From Peribacillus huizhouensis (GTDB lineage Bacteria; Bacillota; Bacilli; Bacillales; DSM-1321): 64,000 nt of DNA. The translations under genes and the position numbers were made by a program. Shown here piece after piece: positions 44,202 to 54,086 of the stretch; the stretch's first letter is position 1, and the number at the start of each line of letters is the position of its first letter. The notes below the pieces were generated by a model. The model worked only from the letters and a program-made list of their open reading frames with translations. It made no database searches and was not told the DNA's origin. The stretch covers positions 1 through 64,000 of the forward strand of contig NZ_JACJHX010000003.1 in assembly GCF_014138605.1 (NCBI RefSeq), in the 5' to 3' direction.

Positions 44202-44220
44202 CCGTATCATAAGTAAATGA
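44202..44220 (+). repeat. CCGTATCATAAGTAAATGA repeat
   Basis: Identical 19-mer at 10436-10454 and shortened at 47541-47555. It may be an insertion-sequence end or scar. No transposase gene is attached to any copy. Confidence 0.45.
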
Positions 44221-44249
44221 GGTTTATAATATTAAATAAACTCTAACTT

Positions 44250-44599
44250 ATACATGTTTTGTACAAATGCTAAAGATAATACAGTTATTGAAACCTATCC
44301 AAAGGGAATAGCGGGTTTTCGTCGTTATTTGGATTTGCTAAGCACTGCACCTGATGAGAAAGATAATCTAAATGCTATGGATGTTAAACATTTAAATGGA
44401 GACATTGAATACAAAGATGTAACATTCGGTTATGAAGGAAAAGGAACAGTCCTCAGTAATATTAACTTTAACGTAAAGAGAGGAGAAACAATTGCACTTG
44501 TTGGCCCATCTGAGGATAGAACAAGGAACACATAATGAGCTGATTGAAGTTGGAGGAACATATAACAAACTTCATAATACACAGTTTCAAATTTCATAA
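44250..44599 (+). pseudogene. ABC exporter (fused membrane-ATPase), internal deletion
   Basis: From about 44254 the frame gives the linker between membrane and ATPase domains (TYPKGIAGFRRYLDLL), the first strands of the ATPase (YKDVTFGYEGKGTVLSNIN) and the start of Walker A (VALVGPS). It then jumps to EDRTRNT in the wrong frame. The correct frame resumes as IEQGTHNELIEVGGTYNKLH to the natural stop at 44597. Everything between Walker A and the D/H-loop region (roughly 400 bases) is missing, and the membrane domain is missing too. No function is possible. Confidence 0.8.
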
Positions 44600-44804
44600 C
44601 TATGTAAGGACAAAAAGGTTTCTTTTTTTAGATGGTAACCAATTCGTAAAGGCTGGTCGCCATTCAGGAGTGTTAAAGAATTGATCAACTGTTTGAGTTT
44701 CGGAATGCTAAACTATAAATAGGTTAAGCTGGGTAACTCCTCATGCCCAAATTCCGTTATTTTGGTTGAATACATTCATGATAAGGTCAATGTACCAATT
44801 AGAA

Positions 44805-44842
44805 TGACCCAATCACTGAAACGATTGGGCCAGTTTTCCTTT
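44805..44842. terminator. Hairpin upstream of the DUF1846 gene
   Basis: GACCCAATC and GATTGGGCC arms around ACTGAAAC, followed by AGTTTTCCTTT. Confidence 0.6.
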
Positions 44843-44964
44843 GTCTATTTTTTTAAAAGCTTTATAATGATAAAGGATGTATTTTAGTTAGTATTCTCTC
44901 TTAAGGCGTTTTTATCTATCGGTTTAAGAGAAAGCTTGAAGTATAGAAGGCGGGCGGAAATTAA

Positions 44965-46473
44965 ATGAAAAAAGTTGGATTTGATTCGGAGAAATATTTG
45001 CAAGAACAATCTGCCTACATCCTAGAACGGGTGCAGCAGTATGATAAACTTTACTTGGAATTTGGCGGAAAATTGATAGGCGACAAACATGCCAAGCGTG
45101 TCTTGCCTGGATTTGATGAAGATGCCAAGATCAAATTATTGAATACGCTGAAAGAAAATGCGGAAATCATCATCTGTGTGTACGCTGGAGACATCGAGCG
45201 GAACAAAGTCCGTGAAGATTACGGTATCACTTATGACCAAGATGTCTTGCGCTTAATTGATGAATACCGGGCATATGGCATTTCTGTCAACAGTGTCTTG
45301 CTCACTCGTTATCAAGGACAGCCAACAGCCAAAGTATTTATGACCAAGCTTGAGAGAAGCGGAATTAGCGTCTGCACCCACAGTGAAATCAAAGGGTATC
45401 CCACAAATGTGGACGCGGTCATTGGCGAGGGAGGATTTGCGATGAATCCCTATATTAAAACGACAAAGCCAATCGTGGTAGTAACGGCACCTGGCCCGGC
45501 CAGTGGAAAGCTTGCAACCTGCCTTAACCAAATGTACCATGAGAATAAACTGGGGAATAAAGTCGGCTATGCCAAGTTTGAGACTTTTCCGGTTTGGAAC
45601 TTGCCGTTAAAGCACCCGGTAAACATCGCTTATGAAGCGGCTACCGTCGATTTGAAAGACGTGAATATGATTGACAATTATCACTATGAAGCATACGGGA
45701 AAGTAGCGATCAATTACAATCGTGATATTGAGACGTTTCCTGTCATCAAACGGATTATTGAAAGGATTACTGGTAAAGAGTCTGTTTACCGCTCACCGAC
45801 CGATATGGGTGTTAATCGTCTGAAATCGGGTATCACCGACGATATGGTCGTGCAGGAAGCTGCCAGGCAGGAAATCATTCGGCGCAGTTTCGTCGTAGAG
45901 AACGACTATAAAAAAGGGCTTGCCGATGAAGATAGTGTGCGCCATATGCAAGTGATTTTGGAAGAGACTGACTTAAAGAAAGAGGATCGGGCACCTGTAT
46001 TGCCGGCCCGTAATTATGCGAAAGCAATCCAAGAGAGAATTGACAGCACGAATTTGCAAGCCGTAATTGCGATAGAACTGCCAAATGGCGAGATGATCAC
46101 CGGTCGAACGACAACTTTGATGGATGCTTCGGCAGCTGCGATTCTGAATGGGTTGAAGAAATTGGCCAATATTGCCGATGAAATTGATTTGTTGTCACCG
46201 ATGATTTTGCAGACGATTCAACGGTTGAAAACCGATGATTTGAACAGCCGAGTCCCGACACTAAGCGCCAATGAAGTGCTGATTGCACTGGCAATCAGTG
46301 CGGTCACCAACCCTACTTCTGAGCTGGCTTATAAGCAACTGCCGAATTTAAAAGACACACAAGCTCATTCTACGGTTATATTGAATAGGGAAAACGAACA
46401 GACCTTTAAGAAGCTTGGAATCGACATCACCAATGATCCAGTATATCCGACTGAGAACCTGTATTACAATTAG
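44965..46473 (+). CDS. DUF1846 family protein
   Basis: The product is 502 residues, the usual length. Recognisable segments are [20 protein letters not shown] at the start and [20 protein letters not shown] at about 170-190, a P-loop-like motif. Structures of the family exist, but no activity is established. Its sequence looks richer in G and C than its neighbours, suggesting acquisition from elsewhere; this impression is by eye. The RBS GAAGGCGGGCGG precedes ATG 44965. Two hairpins follow. Confidence 0.88.
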   Translation: MKKVGFDSEKYLQEQSAYILERVQQYDKLYLEFGGKLIGDKHAKRVLPGFDEDAKIKLLNTLKENAEIIICVYAGDIERNKVREDYGITYDQDVLRLIDEYRAYGISVNSVLLTRYQGQPTAKVFMTKLERSGISVCTHSEIKGYPTNVDAVIGEGGFAMNPYIKTTKPIVVVTAPGPASGKLATCLNQMYHENKLGNKVGYAKFETFPVWNLPLKHPVNIAYEAATVDLKDVNMIDNYHYEAYGKVAINYNRDIETFPVIKRIIERITGKESVYRSPTDMGVNRLKSGITDDMVVQEAARQEIIRRSFVVENDYKKGLADEDSVRHMQVILEETDLKKEDRAPVLPARNYAKAIQERIDSTNLQAVIAIELPNGEMITGRTTTLMDASAAAILNGLKKLANIADEIDLLSPMILQTIQRLKTDDLNSRVPTLSANEVLIALAISAVTNPTSELAYKQLPNLKDTQAHSTVILNRENEQTFKKLGIDITNDPVYPTENLYYN

Positions 46474-46548
46474 GTTTTGGAAAACGCCTGCCTTTTTCTT
46501 CTTACATGGAAGCCTAAGGCAGATGTTTTTTCGTTTATAGAGTTTACT

Positions 46549-46591
46549 AAAAAGGTGTAGTCTTCTCCAAATGAGAAGACTACACCTTTTT
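46549..46591. terminator. Strong two-way terminator after DUF1846
   Basis: AAAAAGGTGTAGTCTTCTC and GAGAAGACTACACCTTTTT form a perfect 19-bp stem with a 5-base loop. Confidence 0.9.
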
Positions 46592-46659
46592 GGATTAATG
46601 GATTAACTGCCGGAATGTCTGTTGGAACCTATTAAGGACAAGCATTAGCATACTGGAGG

Positions 46660-46940
46660 TCAAGCACGGGAATGAAGCCTTTTTCTAGCAGTATTGTTTT
46701 CAGCTATGATTGGAAGATATTCTAATGCTTTTCCTAATCCATAGAGAGGCATATTGCCATAAATAGATTCATAAGCACCTTTTTTTACTTGATACGTTTC
46801 ATGATATATCCCAACTGCACTATTGTTCCCAACCTTTTGAGGACTTTTTCCAAGCAGTTAAATGCTTTTCATTTTTTGCATATACGAGTAAATCATCCAA
46901 CGAACGCCAATAAAAGCATATGGCAAAAATCCAGCTATCA
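46660..46940 (-). pseudogene. DUF4188 (monooxygenase-like) remnant, frameshifted
   Basis: One frame gives FYWRSLDDLLVYAKNEKHLT then AWKK; another gives VGNNSAVGIYHETYQVKKGA and YESIYGNMPLYGLGKALEY to the end. Together they are the C-terminal half of a DUF4188 protein with a frameshift near 46830. The N-terminal half is absent. Confidence 0.65.
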
Positions 46941-47603
46941 CTGTTGAAAGTATAGAGATCCCTGATCCTAAACAAGGTGAAGCACTGGTAAGAATTCATG
47001 CTGCCCGGCTTTATCCCTTTGCGCTTAAAATGGCTAAAGAGGAACTGGGGCACTTCTAGCAACAATCCTTAATAGACCAAAACAACAGCCGGAACATGGA
47101 CCAGATGATGAATCAAAAAGAACGAATGCCACAATGATGGCAGGGCAATAGATAGAAAAATAGATGATCTTGTCTCGATAACGAGAAAAGGTCATTTTTC
47201 ATTTAGGCTATTACTAGCAGTATCTACCATATCACGTGTGTTGATCAACTAAAATTATACAATGTTAAATAGATTCAGCTGCCGATGAAATTCCAATATC
47301 TTTTCACGCTAATCCTCCATTCCAAAGGCAAGGCATCACAAAGAAAGAAACAAGCGTGTAGTCGTTTGTCAGTGAACAAATGAACTGATAAATGGACCGA
47401 TACTACAAAGTTTGGACCGATTCTGGACCGATAAATGACTGATACTATAATATTCAGATTGATAGTTGTCTAATAATATAGGGGCTTAGGTCGATATTAA
47501 ATTAAATAAAAACCTCATTTAGATACATTACGGTGAACCTTATCATAAGTAAATGGTGGTTTTAGTAAGAACCTTAATTATCTAATAAAATAATTACACC
47601 ATC
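46941..47603. other. Rearranged intergenic DNA
   Basis: Several short unrelated fragments. GGACCGAT occurs three times at 47390-47440 in a small direct repeat array (GATAAATGGACCGATACTAC and relatives). A 16-base match to the CATAAGTAAATG repeat lies at 47541. No intact gene. Confidence 0.4.
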
Positions 47604-47640
47604 TTAAAGACAGGCGTTGATTATGACTGCCTGTCTTTAA
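47604..47640 (-). terminator. Terminator of the di-haem cytochrome gene
   Basis: TTAAAGACAGGC and GCCTGTCTTTAA arms around GTTGATTATGACT. It lies 5 bases beyond the stop codon. Confidence 0.8.
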
Positions 47641-47644
47641 AGGG

Positions 47645-49591
47645 TTATTTCAATGTTAACAAATACTTTATCAAAGCGTCTTGTTCTTGTTGAGAAAAAC
47701 CTGTTGAAGCATCTACCCAATATTCATGCCCTTCCCCTGTTACATTTGATTTCCTTAGGCTTTCTGCAGATTGATTGGCTTTTATGACTTGATTTCTTAA
47801 GTTTTTGTCAACTAATGCGCGTAAACTGTTATATGGATCCGGTAAAATACTTTTATTTAATGTTCCTTCTATTCCTAATTCACTTTTAGTGTTTGCTCCA
47901 ACTGCGACACCACCGTCATGGAGATATGGCGCAGACCAATAAAGGCCAATAAGACTAGGGACCTTGTAGCCCCCCATTGTATTTCCAATTCCAAATGCAA
48001 GATTAATTTGCCCAGGGTCTAATCCTTGAGTCGGAACTTTTAACAATAGCGAGCCTTTTGGTACAGGAACAGGTGTATCAGGTGAATAAATAACGGGGTC
48101 TGTCAAAAACTCGCCAACTTTTCTTAAACCAATCGCTCGTGTTGGTTCCGTACCAATTTTTTTCACAGATATAATTTGATTATTGGTATAAAACCTACCT
48201 GCATGACACGATATACAGGACCCGTTTGCAAATACCTGTTTGCCTAATTGCTTTTCCTCATCTGTTATCTTAATCGGTGTTTTCGGAGGAACAAGGGTAT
48301 TTTGAAACGCTGACATTCCGTTATTTTGTTCCTCGACATTAGTTCCTGGCGAGCTGACGATTAGCCCATTCGGTGATATAAGTGAAGATCTCGGATAGGA
48401 AGGTAATGTAATCGCGTTGTTTACGCCAGGAGCATCCGGGGTAGGATCGACTTGTGCAAAAAATTCTGAAGGCTTTTTCCCTTTAGCCGGATCAAACCGA
48501 TACTTAGGATTCGCCGCATTCTGCAAAATAGTTCCTAAATATACCTCTTTGTCGATTCCAAAAAGAGCTTGACTGGCTTCGGCAATTGTCGTCAAATCAG
48601 AACCTTGGGCATGAACAGCATTATTTAACGTACTTAACCCTTTAAACGGTCCAGCCATTGCAAAGCCACTCCAGCTGTAAGGATGATCCCCTAAAGTGAA
48701 CGAATCCGGAATCTGCGTGGGATTACTAATAAAATCACTGGTAATATCAAAGTTTCCCTTTGGCCATTTGATTACACTTTCATCAACAGCCGCTTCCAAC
48801 GCCTTGGAATCCGGTAAGGGTTCCTTTTTACCTTCACTCGTTACAACAGTTTTCTCTAAGTTTTTCACATAATCCTTTAAAGATGCGATTTCAGTTCGTG
48901 CAAAATAAGCTGCTGTGTTAGTACCTAAAGCAAGAAGAAGTCCGAAATTAGCATCCGTATTAACAGCCCCTTCGATTACTTTTTGATTAATAGGATCAAC
49001 AGTGGCATGGCATGCTACACAGCTAAGTCCTACTTTTAACTTTCCCTCTGATTTTACAATCGGCAAACCAAGAACTTCATTAGAACCTTTTACCACATCA
49101 AATCCGGTATCCACTTTTGTTCCTTTTTTATATGTTTTTCCCCCGATCGTTACTGTTTCTGCTAATTCGACCTGTAAATTCGTTGTGCCCTTACCGTTTA
49201 ACTCTTTTATTGCTTTCTGAAAATTTTCAATTGTGAGCGGTCCGTTAAAAGCACCAAGAATATCGGATAAAAAGACTTCATTTCCAAATGTTTCTTCGTA
49301 AAATGACTTTCTACCTAAATCTAATAGAGCTTGATCAATTTTTACAGCACCATTCTTAGGAGATAATAGCTCTCTTCCCTTGGCTGTTTGCATTAAATTA
49401 TGGGCCTCTTTATGTGAGAAGGTTCTTCCCCAGAGGTCAAATGCAGGTTGATCCTGGTCCTTCTGCCATGTCACCTTATCAGGTTTTACAATTTGGTCTT
49501 CAGATGGAATAAAAGCATACACCGGTTTATTTAAAGCTAAAATGAACGCTAGAATGGCACCCAAACAAAACATCCATTTTTTTGTTTTCAC
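47645..49591 (-). CDS. Secreted di-haem c-type cytochrome (cytochrome-c peroxidase/MauG-like)
   Basis: The product is 648 residues. A signal peptide (MKTKKWMFCLGAILAFILAL, cleavage near VYA-FIP) directs export. Two haem c motifs are visible: CVACH at about residue 190 and CISCH at about 455. The C-terminal TMGGYKVPSLIGLYWSAPYL-HDGG matches the end of the CCP/MauG superfamily domain; its Met or His may be the axial ligand. No lipobox or transmembrane anchor besides the signal sequence. Ccm/Res assembly genes are elsewhere. A stand-alone secreted di-haem protein of this size is unusual for Bacillaceae, and its electron partner is unknown. Confidence 0.82.
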   Translation of the reverse strand: MKTKKWMFCLGAILAFILALNKPVYAFIPSEDQIVKPDKVTWQKDQDQPAFDLWGRTFSHKEAHNLMQTAKGRELLSPKNGAVKIDQALLDLGRKSFYEETFGNEVFLSDILGAFNGPLTIENFQKAIKELNGKGTTNLQVELAETVTIGGKTYKKGTKVDTGFDVVKGSNEVLGLPIVKSEGKLKVGLSCVACHATVDPINQKVIEGAVNTDANFGLLLALGTNTAAYFARTEIASLKDYVKNLEKTVVTSEGKKEPLPDSKALEAAVDESVIKWPKGNFDITSDFISNPTQIPDSFTLGDHPYSWSGFAMAGPFKGLSTLNNAVHAQGSDLTTIAEASQALFGIDKEVYLGTILQNAANPKYRFDPAKGKKPSEFFAQVDPTPDAPGVNNAITLPSYPRSSLISPNGLIVSSPGTNVEEQNNGMSAFQNTLVPPKTPIKITDEEKQLGKQVFANGSCISCHAGRFYTNNQIISVKKIGTEPTRAIGLRKVGEFLTDPVIYSPDTPVPVPKGSLLLKVPTQGLDPGQINLAFGIGNTMGGYKVPSLIGLYWSAPYLHDGGVAVGANTKSELGIEGTLNKSILPDPYNSLRALVDKNLRNQVIKANQSAESLRKSNVTGEGHEYWVDASTGFSQQEQDALIKYLLTLK

Positions 49592-49795
49592 CCCAACGTC
49601 CTCCTCTATGGAAATGAATTGTTAAAAGTCACCTTTATTTTCCACCTATTCAAAAAAAATATACCCTATCGAATCACTGTTTCTTTTCAACTTTAGTATT
49701 GAATCAAAAGTTCAAAAACAGTAAGACTATAAGGCATACACCTATAATCCCTTTAAGAATATGCTAAATAACACAAAACCGAAGGAGGCTTTATT

Positions 49796-50686
49796 ATGTA
49801 TCATCATTTTGGGTATGTAAAAAAGTGCGAAACAGTACCTGTTACATATCCCCCACAATTCCAGCCCCAGCAGCCAGGTATTGAATCTTTGATGATTCCA
49901 AGACCTATCTCCGAAAATTCTTATTATACTGGAAGCAACAAACTATTGAATAAAACCGCCATCATTACTGGAGGAGACAGCGGTATCGGCCGGGCTGTTG
50001 CCATTTCTTTTGCAAAAGAAGGGGCGGATGTTGTTATTGTTTATTTAAATGAGCATGGGGATGCATTCGAAACAAAAGACAGAGTTAACCAATTGGGAAG
50101 ACAATGCTTGACAATCGCGGGAGATATTGGGGATGAGGAGTTTTGTCATTATGTCGTTCAGAATACAATGGATGCATTTGGCCATTTTGAAATCCTAGTC
50201 AATAATGCAGGGGAAGCACATTCACAAGCAAGTATCAGCGACATATCAGTAATGCAGCTTAAACGTACTTTTCAAACAAACATATTTTCATATTTTTATC
50301 TTACACAAGCAGCTATTCCCTATCTAAAAAAAGGAAGCTCCATTATCAATACGACCTCAATCGCTGCATACACCGGACATGAATACGCTATCGATTATGC
50401 CGCTTCCAAGGGAGCAATCGTTTCATTCACCCGCTCGTTAGCATTATCGGCCATTAATCAAGGAATTCGGGTCAATGGCGTTGCTCCAGGACCTGTATGG
50501 ACCCCTCTTATCCCATCAAGCGGTCCGCCAGAAACTTATGCAACATTTGGAAGTGACACTCCAATGAAACGTGCTGCACAACCTTTTGAACTGGCACCTG
50601 CTTATGTTTATTTGGCGTCGGACGACTCCTCGTATGTAACAGGACAAATTCTTCATGTAAACGGTGGAATTATAATAAATGGATAA
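49796..50686 (+). CDS. SDR family oxidoreductase
   Basis: The product is 296 residues. An N-terminal extension of about 50 residues (YPPQFQPQQPGIE..) precedes the Rossmann fold, as in YhdF/YghA-like general-stress dehydrogenases. Motifs: TGGDSGIGRAVAI (cofactor binding), NNAGEAH, the catalytic Tyr and Lys in YAASKGAIVSF with Ser in TTSIAAYTG, and the C-terminal VNGGI. The substrate is unknown. The RBS GAAGGAGG precedes ATG 49796. Confidence 0.88.
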   Translation: MYHHFGYVKKCETVPVTYPPQFQPQQPGIESLMIPRPISENSYYTGSNKLLNKTAIITGGDSGIGRAVAISFAKEGADVVIVYLNEHGDAFETKDRVNQLGRQCLTIAGDIGDEEFCHYVVQNTMDAFGHFEILVNNAGEAHSQASISDISVMQLKRTFQTNIFSYFYLTQAAIPYLKKGSSIINTTSIAAYTGHEYAIDYAASKGAIVSFTRSLALSAINQGIRVNGVAPGPVWTPLIPSSGPPETYATFGSDTPMKRAAQPFELAPAYVYLASDDSSYVTGQILHVNGGIIING

Positions 50687-50735
50687 AAAGTGAAACTTCC
50701 ATCTAATGATTTTAGCCCCTTGTTGGCTATCGATT
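50687..50735 (-). repeat. Possible degenerate palindromic-element end
   Basis: AAGTGAAACTTCCATCTAAT looks like the right end of the R-family in inverted orientation, but the hairpin and TTTATC are poorly kept. Listed with low confidence. Confidence 0.25.
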
Positions 50736-51019
50736 CAATTATTCGTCTACTACCTATAGTTTAAAAATCTTAATTATTTACCATGTATATAACCCTGAAA
50801 GGATATCTACTAGTTAAAAAGGAGGGGATATAACATATCACGTGTCCTGAATATTAGTATAATTTGGTAAAGTAGAGATAATATAATCTCATTTTAAACT
50901 TGGGAGGCATTAAATTGAAAAATTATAGTTTTATTGGACCTTTAATAGCAGTTGCCTTACCGTTTGTCATATTTGAATTTTTTAGAAGTGGACTTTTTGA
51001 GAACCCTTTTTTTATAAGT

Positions 51020-51560
51020 AAACGTCAAGTAGCCCCAAATACACGATTAAAATTGTGTTTTCGGGACTATTTTTTTGTTTGCTTCCCTTTTTCCCGGTAC
51101 CTTGCATATGGAAGGTACATCCGTTGACCGAGGTAAGACTTTGTCTAATTCTTCTTTATTCGTTACATCCATATTTGGTAGCGTTTCAAATAAATAGCGA
51201 AGATAATGATAAGGACTTAAACCGTACTCTTTTGCCGTTCCAACCACACTATACATGATGGCGCTCCCTCTGGCACCTCGCTGGGTATTCGAGAACATCC
51301 AATTTTTTCTCCCAATCACAAACGGTTCAATGAAACGTTCACTTCTATTATTATCGATTTCTAAATGGCCATCCAATAAAAAAGCTTCAAGATGATTCCA
51401 TTGATTCAAACAATAAGTGATGGCTTTTCCTAGAGCCCTTTTGGGTAGAACACGATCTTTTTGTTCATTAAGCCGTTCTGAAAAAAGATCTAGAATGGGC
51501 CTGCTTTTTTCAAGTCGCTGTTGATACCGTGCCATAGAATCGACATGCTTGAGCTTTCTT
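51020..51560 (-). mobile_element. IS66-family insertion sequence, truncated
   Basis: The end GTAAACGTCAAGTAGCCCC at 51020 matches the IS66-type terminal inverted repeat (GTAAGCG..). Inside lies the C-terminal part of the transposase on the minus strand. No second end or accessory genes (tnpA, tnpB) are present, so only the right part of the element remains. Its insertion destroyed the PAP2 gene. Confidence 0.75.
51047..51535 (-). pseudogene. IS66 transposase, C-terminal part
   Basis: The open frame has MARYQQRLEKSRPILDLFSE and the catalytic-region FLLDGHLEIDNNRSERFIEP with FVIGRKNWMFSNTQRG, diagnostic of IS66 TnpC. The last catalytic Glu falls in this part. The frame continues upstream (IERKLKHVDS) until it meets PAP2 DNA. 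The N-terminal zinc-finger and first catalytic Asp residues are missing. Confidence 0.88.
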
Positions 51561-52287
51561 TCAATTGAATTTTGGATTTTATGGAGAGTTAGAGATAAAA
51601 TCTTTGAGTTATTATCCCATGTGATTGTATTAGGTTGCGGTGGAGTGTACGAGGAAAGTATAAGGGGAATTTTTCATGAACTCTCACCACTTAATCATTT
51701 GTTTACGGATCAGCTATTTTACTCTTTTCCAAGTGAACAATCATTAATGGCTCTTGTGATTTACGGGTTTGTTGTTTTTATTTTAGTACGTACAACAGGA
51801 AAAGTTTGGATTAATACATTTGTTCCTATAGCTGGACTAGTTATTTTATTTCTCACAGCGACCAGCCGTTTATTTTTGGAAGTTCAACTCCCAAGTGATG
51901 TTGCGGCAGGGTAGGTATTTGGCGGAGTATGGTTAGGAATAAATATTCTTCTGTTGGTTATTTTATGTTTAATGAGAAGCGTGGATAATCACTCGAATAG
52001 GCAGCTAGTGTAAAAGGAGAGCTATAAACAAAAGAATCACTCATCTAATTTACGCAGTTTGCTTAGAATGAGAGGACAATCTGGACCTATTGGTTGTGGG
52101 CAGATGGGATACCTAGGTGAAAAGTTTGTTTCAACCCCAACCTAGGTAGAATTCTTAAGTGATTTTAATCGTATTTTCATTAAAGTTTCATTTAAATATT
52201 GTATGATGAATTTCATTTCAGAATACTAAAGCAGGACGTTTGTTGAAATTGATTACCCGTTTTAAGTAAAAAAAGGAGATGAATTCA

Positions 52288-53103
52288 TTGGCAAAAAATC
52301 CATCTGTTTCTGATGTAGACGTGGCTTCCCCTTCAAGAGGTCGACAAATGTTGAACAAAGTCCCAGAAGTCACGATTTTCTTCTGGATTATCAAGATTAT
52401 GGCAACCACTGTGGGTGAGACGGCTGCAGACTTTCTAAACTTTAACTTGCATTGGGGATTAACTAAAACGACCTATCTCATGGCTTTTCTCTTTCTTATC
52501 ACGCTATTTTTTCAGTTCAGGGCGAAGAAGTATGTGCCATGGATCTACTGGCTCACAGTCGTGCTTATAAGCGTTGTCGGTACACTAGTTACGGATAACC
52601 TTGTGGACAACTATGGGGTCGCACTGATGACGACCACCATCATCTTCGGGCTCGCGATGCTAGCAACTTTTGCGGCTTGGTACGCAAGTGAAAAGACCTT
52701 GTCCATTCACTCTATCTATACGACCAAGAGGGAAGCTTTCTACTGGTTGGCCATCCTGTTCACCTTTGCCTTGGGGACTGCAGCCGGTGACCTTATAGCA
52801 GAGGGACTCAACTTAGGTTACTTGATTTCAGCGCTAATGTTCGCTGCAGTAATCGGGTTGGTGACCATTGCCTACTACTTTTTTAAGATGAATGCAGTGC
52901 TGGCCTTCTGGATTGCCTACATCTTGACCCGTCCTTTTGGTGCCTCTCTTGGCGACTACCTGTCACAATCTCGCCATGCGGGTGGTCTTGGTCTGGGTAC
53001 GACGGGAACTAGCGCAATCTTCCTCGTAGTCATCCTCATTTTGGTCATCTACTTGACCAAAACTAGAATCGACGAGAACTCGCGCTCCAGATCAGAAGAC
53101 TAA
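52288..53103 (+). CDS. COG4705-type integral membrane protein
   Basis: The product is 271 residues from TTG 52288, which lies 9 bases after AAAAGGAG; the ATG at 52279 would be too close to it. It has about eight membrane segments, two similar halves (FFWIIKIMATTVGETAADFL and WLAILFTFALGTAAGDLIAE repeat the TxGExxAD / TxAGDLIAE pattern), and ends in a charged tail. The repeated acidic motifs suggest metal or cation transport, but the family is uncharacterised. The sequence is richer in GC (CTGACC, GACTACC) than its neighbours, so it may be foreign. Confidence 0.85.
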   Translation: MAKNPSVSDVDVASPSRGRQMLNKVPEVTIFFWIIKIMATTVGETAADFLNFNLHWGLTKTTYLMAFLFLITLFFQFRAKKYVPWIYWLTVVLISVVGTLVTDNLVDNYGVALMTTTIIFGLAMLATFAAWYASEKTLSIHSIYTTKREAFYWLAILFTFALGTAAGDLIAEGLNLGYLISALMFAAVIGLVTIAYYFFKMNAVLAFWIAYILTRPFGASLGDYLSQSRHAGGLGLGTTGTSAIFLVVILILVIYLTKTRIDENSRSRSED

Positions 53104-53528
53104 AGAACAAGCTAACGTTTATAATGGTCTTTTTTATAAGAGGTTGATTCAAACAAGGATCAACTCTTTTTTATATGCGTCCAACATGGGTGCAGTCTAT
53201 AAGGTGTAAATCTCAATCTATGAAGGCATAAATATTAGGTTTCATGCAAGTTTGTCCACGGTGTCTCGGAATCTGAGGTGACTGATCGGAAAACCACTAG
53301 TCTGAGGTACACAAACATCATAAAAGGATAATGATCATTAAATAAGTTTGCGTACAAAACAAATTGGTCGTTAAAACTTGACCATTTACCATGTATTTTT
53401 GTCATGTAAATAAATACCTAACAAAATGTCTCTTTATATCCTTATTAGAATTCTTAAGATTTTCACACTGTATATTCAGATTTGTTGGACACAATATACT
53501 TTGTCGGCATACAAAGAGGGGGATCTAT
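53104..53528. other. Intergenic
   Basis: A weak T-rich hairpin follows the COG4705 gene (AAGAGGTTGATTC.. / ..GATCAACTCTT, 53140-53168, then TTTTATATG), probably its terminator. No other gene is supported. Confidence 0.5.
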
Positions 53529-54086
53529 ATGAACGTCTTTCGTTTCATTCAACAATATTTCAAACATCCGCGTTTCGTAGGAGCTATGATTCCAAGTTCT
53601 AAAGAATTGGCAAAGCAGATGGTAGCACCTATCTGCTTTGAAAAAGCAACGTGTATCATTGAGTATGGACCGGGGACTGGTGTATTTACAGAAGAGATTA
53701 TTAAGAATAAACATCCAGAAACGATCCTTTTAGTTATTGAGGTAAACGAATCATTTTATAGGATACTAAAAGATAAATATAAACACATGGACAAGGTGTT
53801 TATTGTTCATGGATCTGCAGAAGATGTGGCACATATCAAGGAACAGTATGCGATCTCTAAAGTGGACTATATAGTATCAGGACTACCTTTTACAAGCCTC
53901 CCCCTAATGATATCCCGCAATATTTTACAACAGACGAATAAAATCTTAACGAAAGAAGGTAAATTTATCACGTTTCAATATTCAAAAGTGAAACAAAACT
54001 TCTTCCTTACCTTTTTCGGTAACATTCAAATTAAAAAGGTATATTGGAATGTTCCACCAGCCTTTGTATTTACTTGCAGTTTCTAG
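53529..54086 (+). CDS. SAM-dependent methyltransferase, phospholipid N-methyltransferase/KsgA-like
   Basis: The product is 185 residues from ATG 53529 (RBS GAGGGGGATC). FIQQYFKHPRFVGAMIPSSK at the start, SAM motif I IIEYGPGTGVFTEEII, then LVIEVNESF, and GLPFTSLP in the motif IV position are typical of the PmtA-like phospholipid methyltransferases, which are related to KsgA. It probably methylates a lipid head group or another small target; not assigned. Longer in-frame upstream sequence lacks an RBS. Confidence 0.78.
   Translation: MNVFRFIQQYFKHPRFVGAMIPSSKELAKQMVAPICFEKATCIIEYGPGTGVFTEEIIKNKHPETILLVIEVNESFYRILKDKYKHMDKVFIVHGSAEDVAHIKEQYAISKVDYIVSGLPFTSLPLMISRNILQQTNKILTKEGKFITFQYSKVKQNFFLTFFGNIQIKKVYWNVPPAFVFTCSF

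Larger units (their letters stand above)
50915..52013 (+). pseudogene. PAP2 phosphatase gene broken by an IS66 insertion and a TAG codon
   Basis: The gene starts at TTG 50915 (RBS GGGAGG) with KNYSFIGPLIAVALPFVIFE, and is interrupted at about 51020 by IS66 DNA. It resumes after about 51550 with LGCGGVYEESIRGIFHELSP, PAP2 motif 2 (YSFPSEQSLMALVIYG) and motif 3 (ATSRLFLEVQLPSDVAAG). TAG at 51912 then cuts off VFGGVWLGINILLLVI. In motif 2 the usual His is Gln, so even the ancestral protein may have been altered. The natural end is at 52011-52013. Confidence 0.8.

Noticed and set aside
46990-47060. Plus-strand fragment EALVRIHAARLYPFALKM
   Set aside because: Looks protein-like, but only about 25 codons and no family that I can support.
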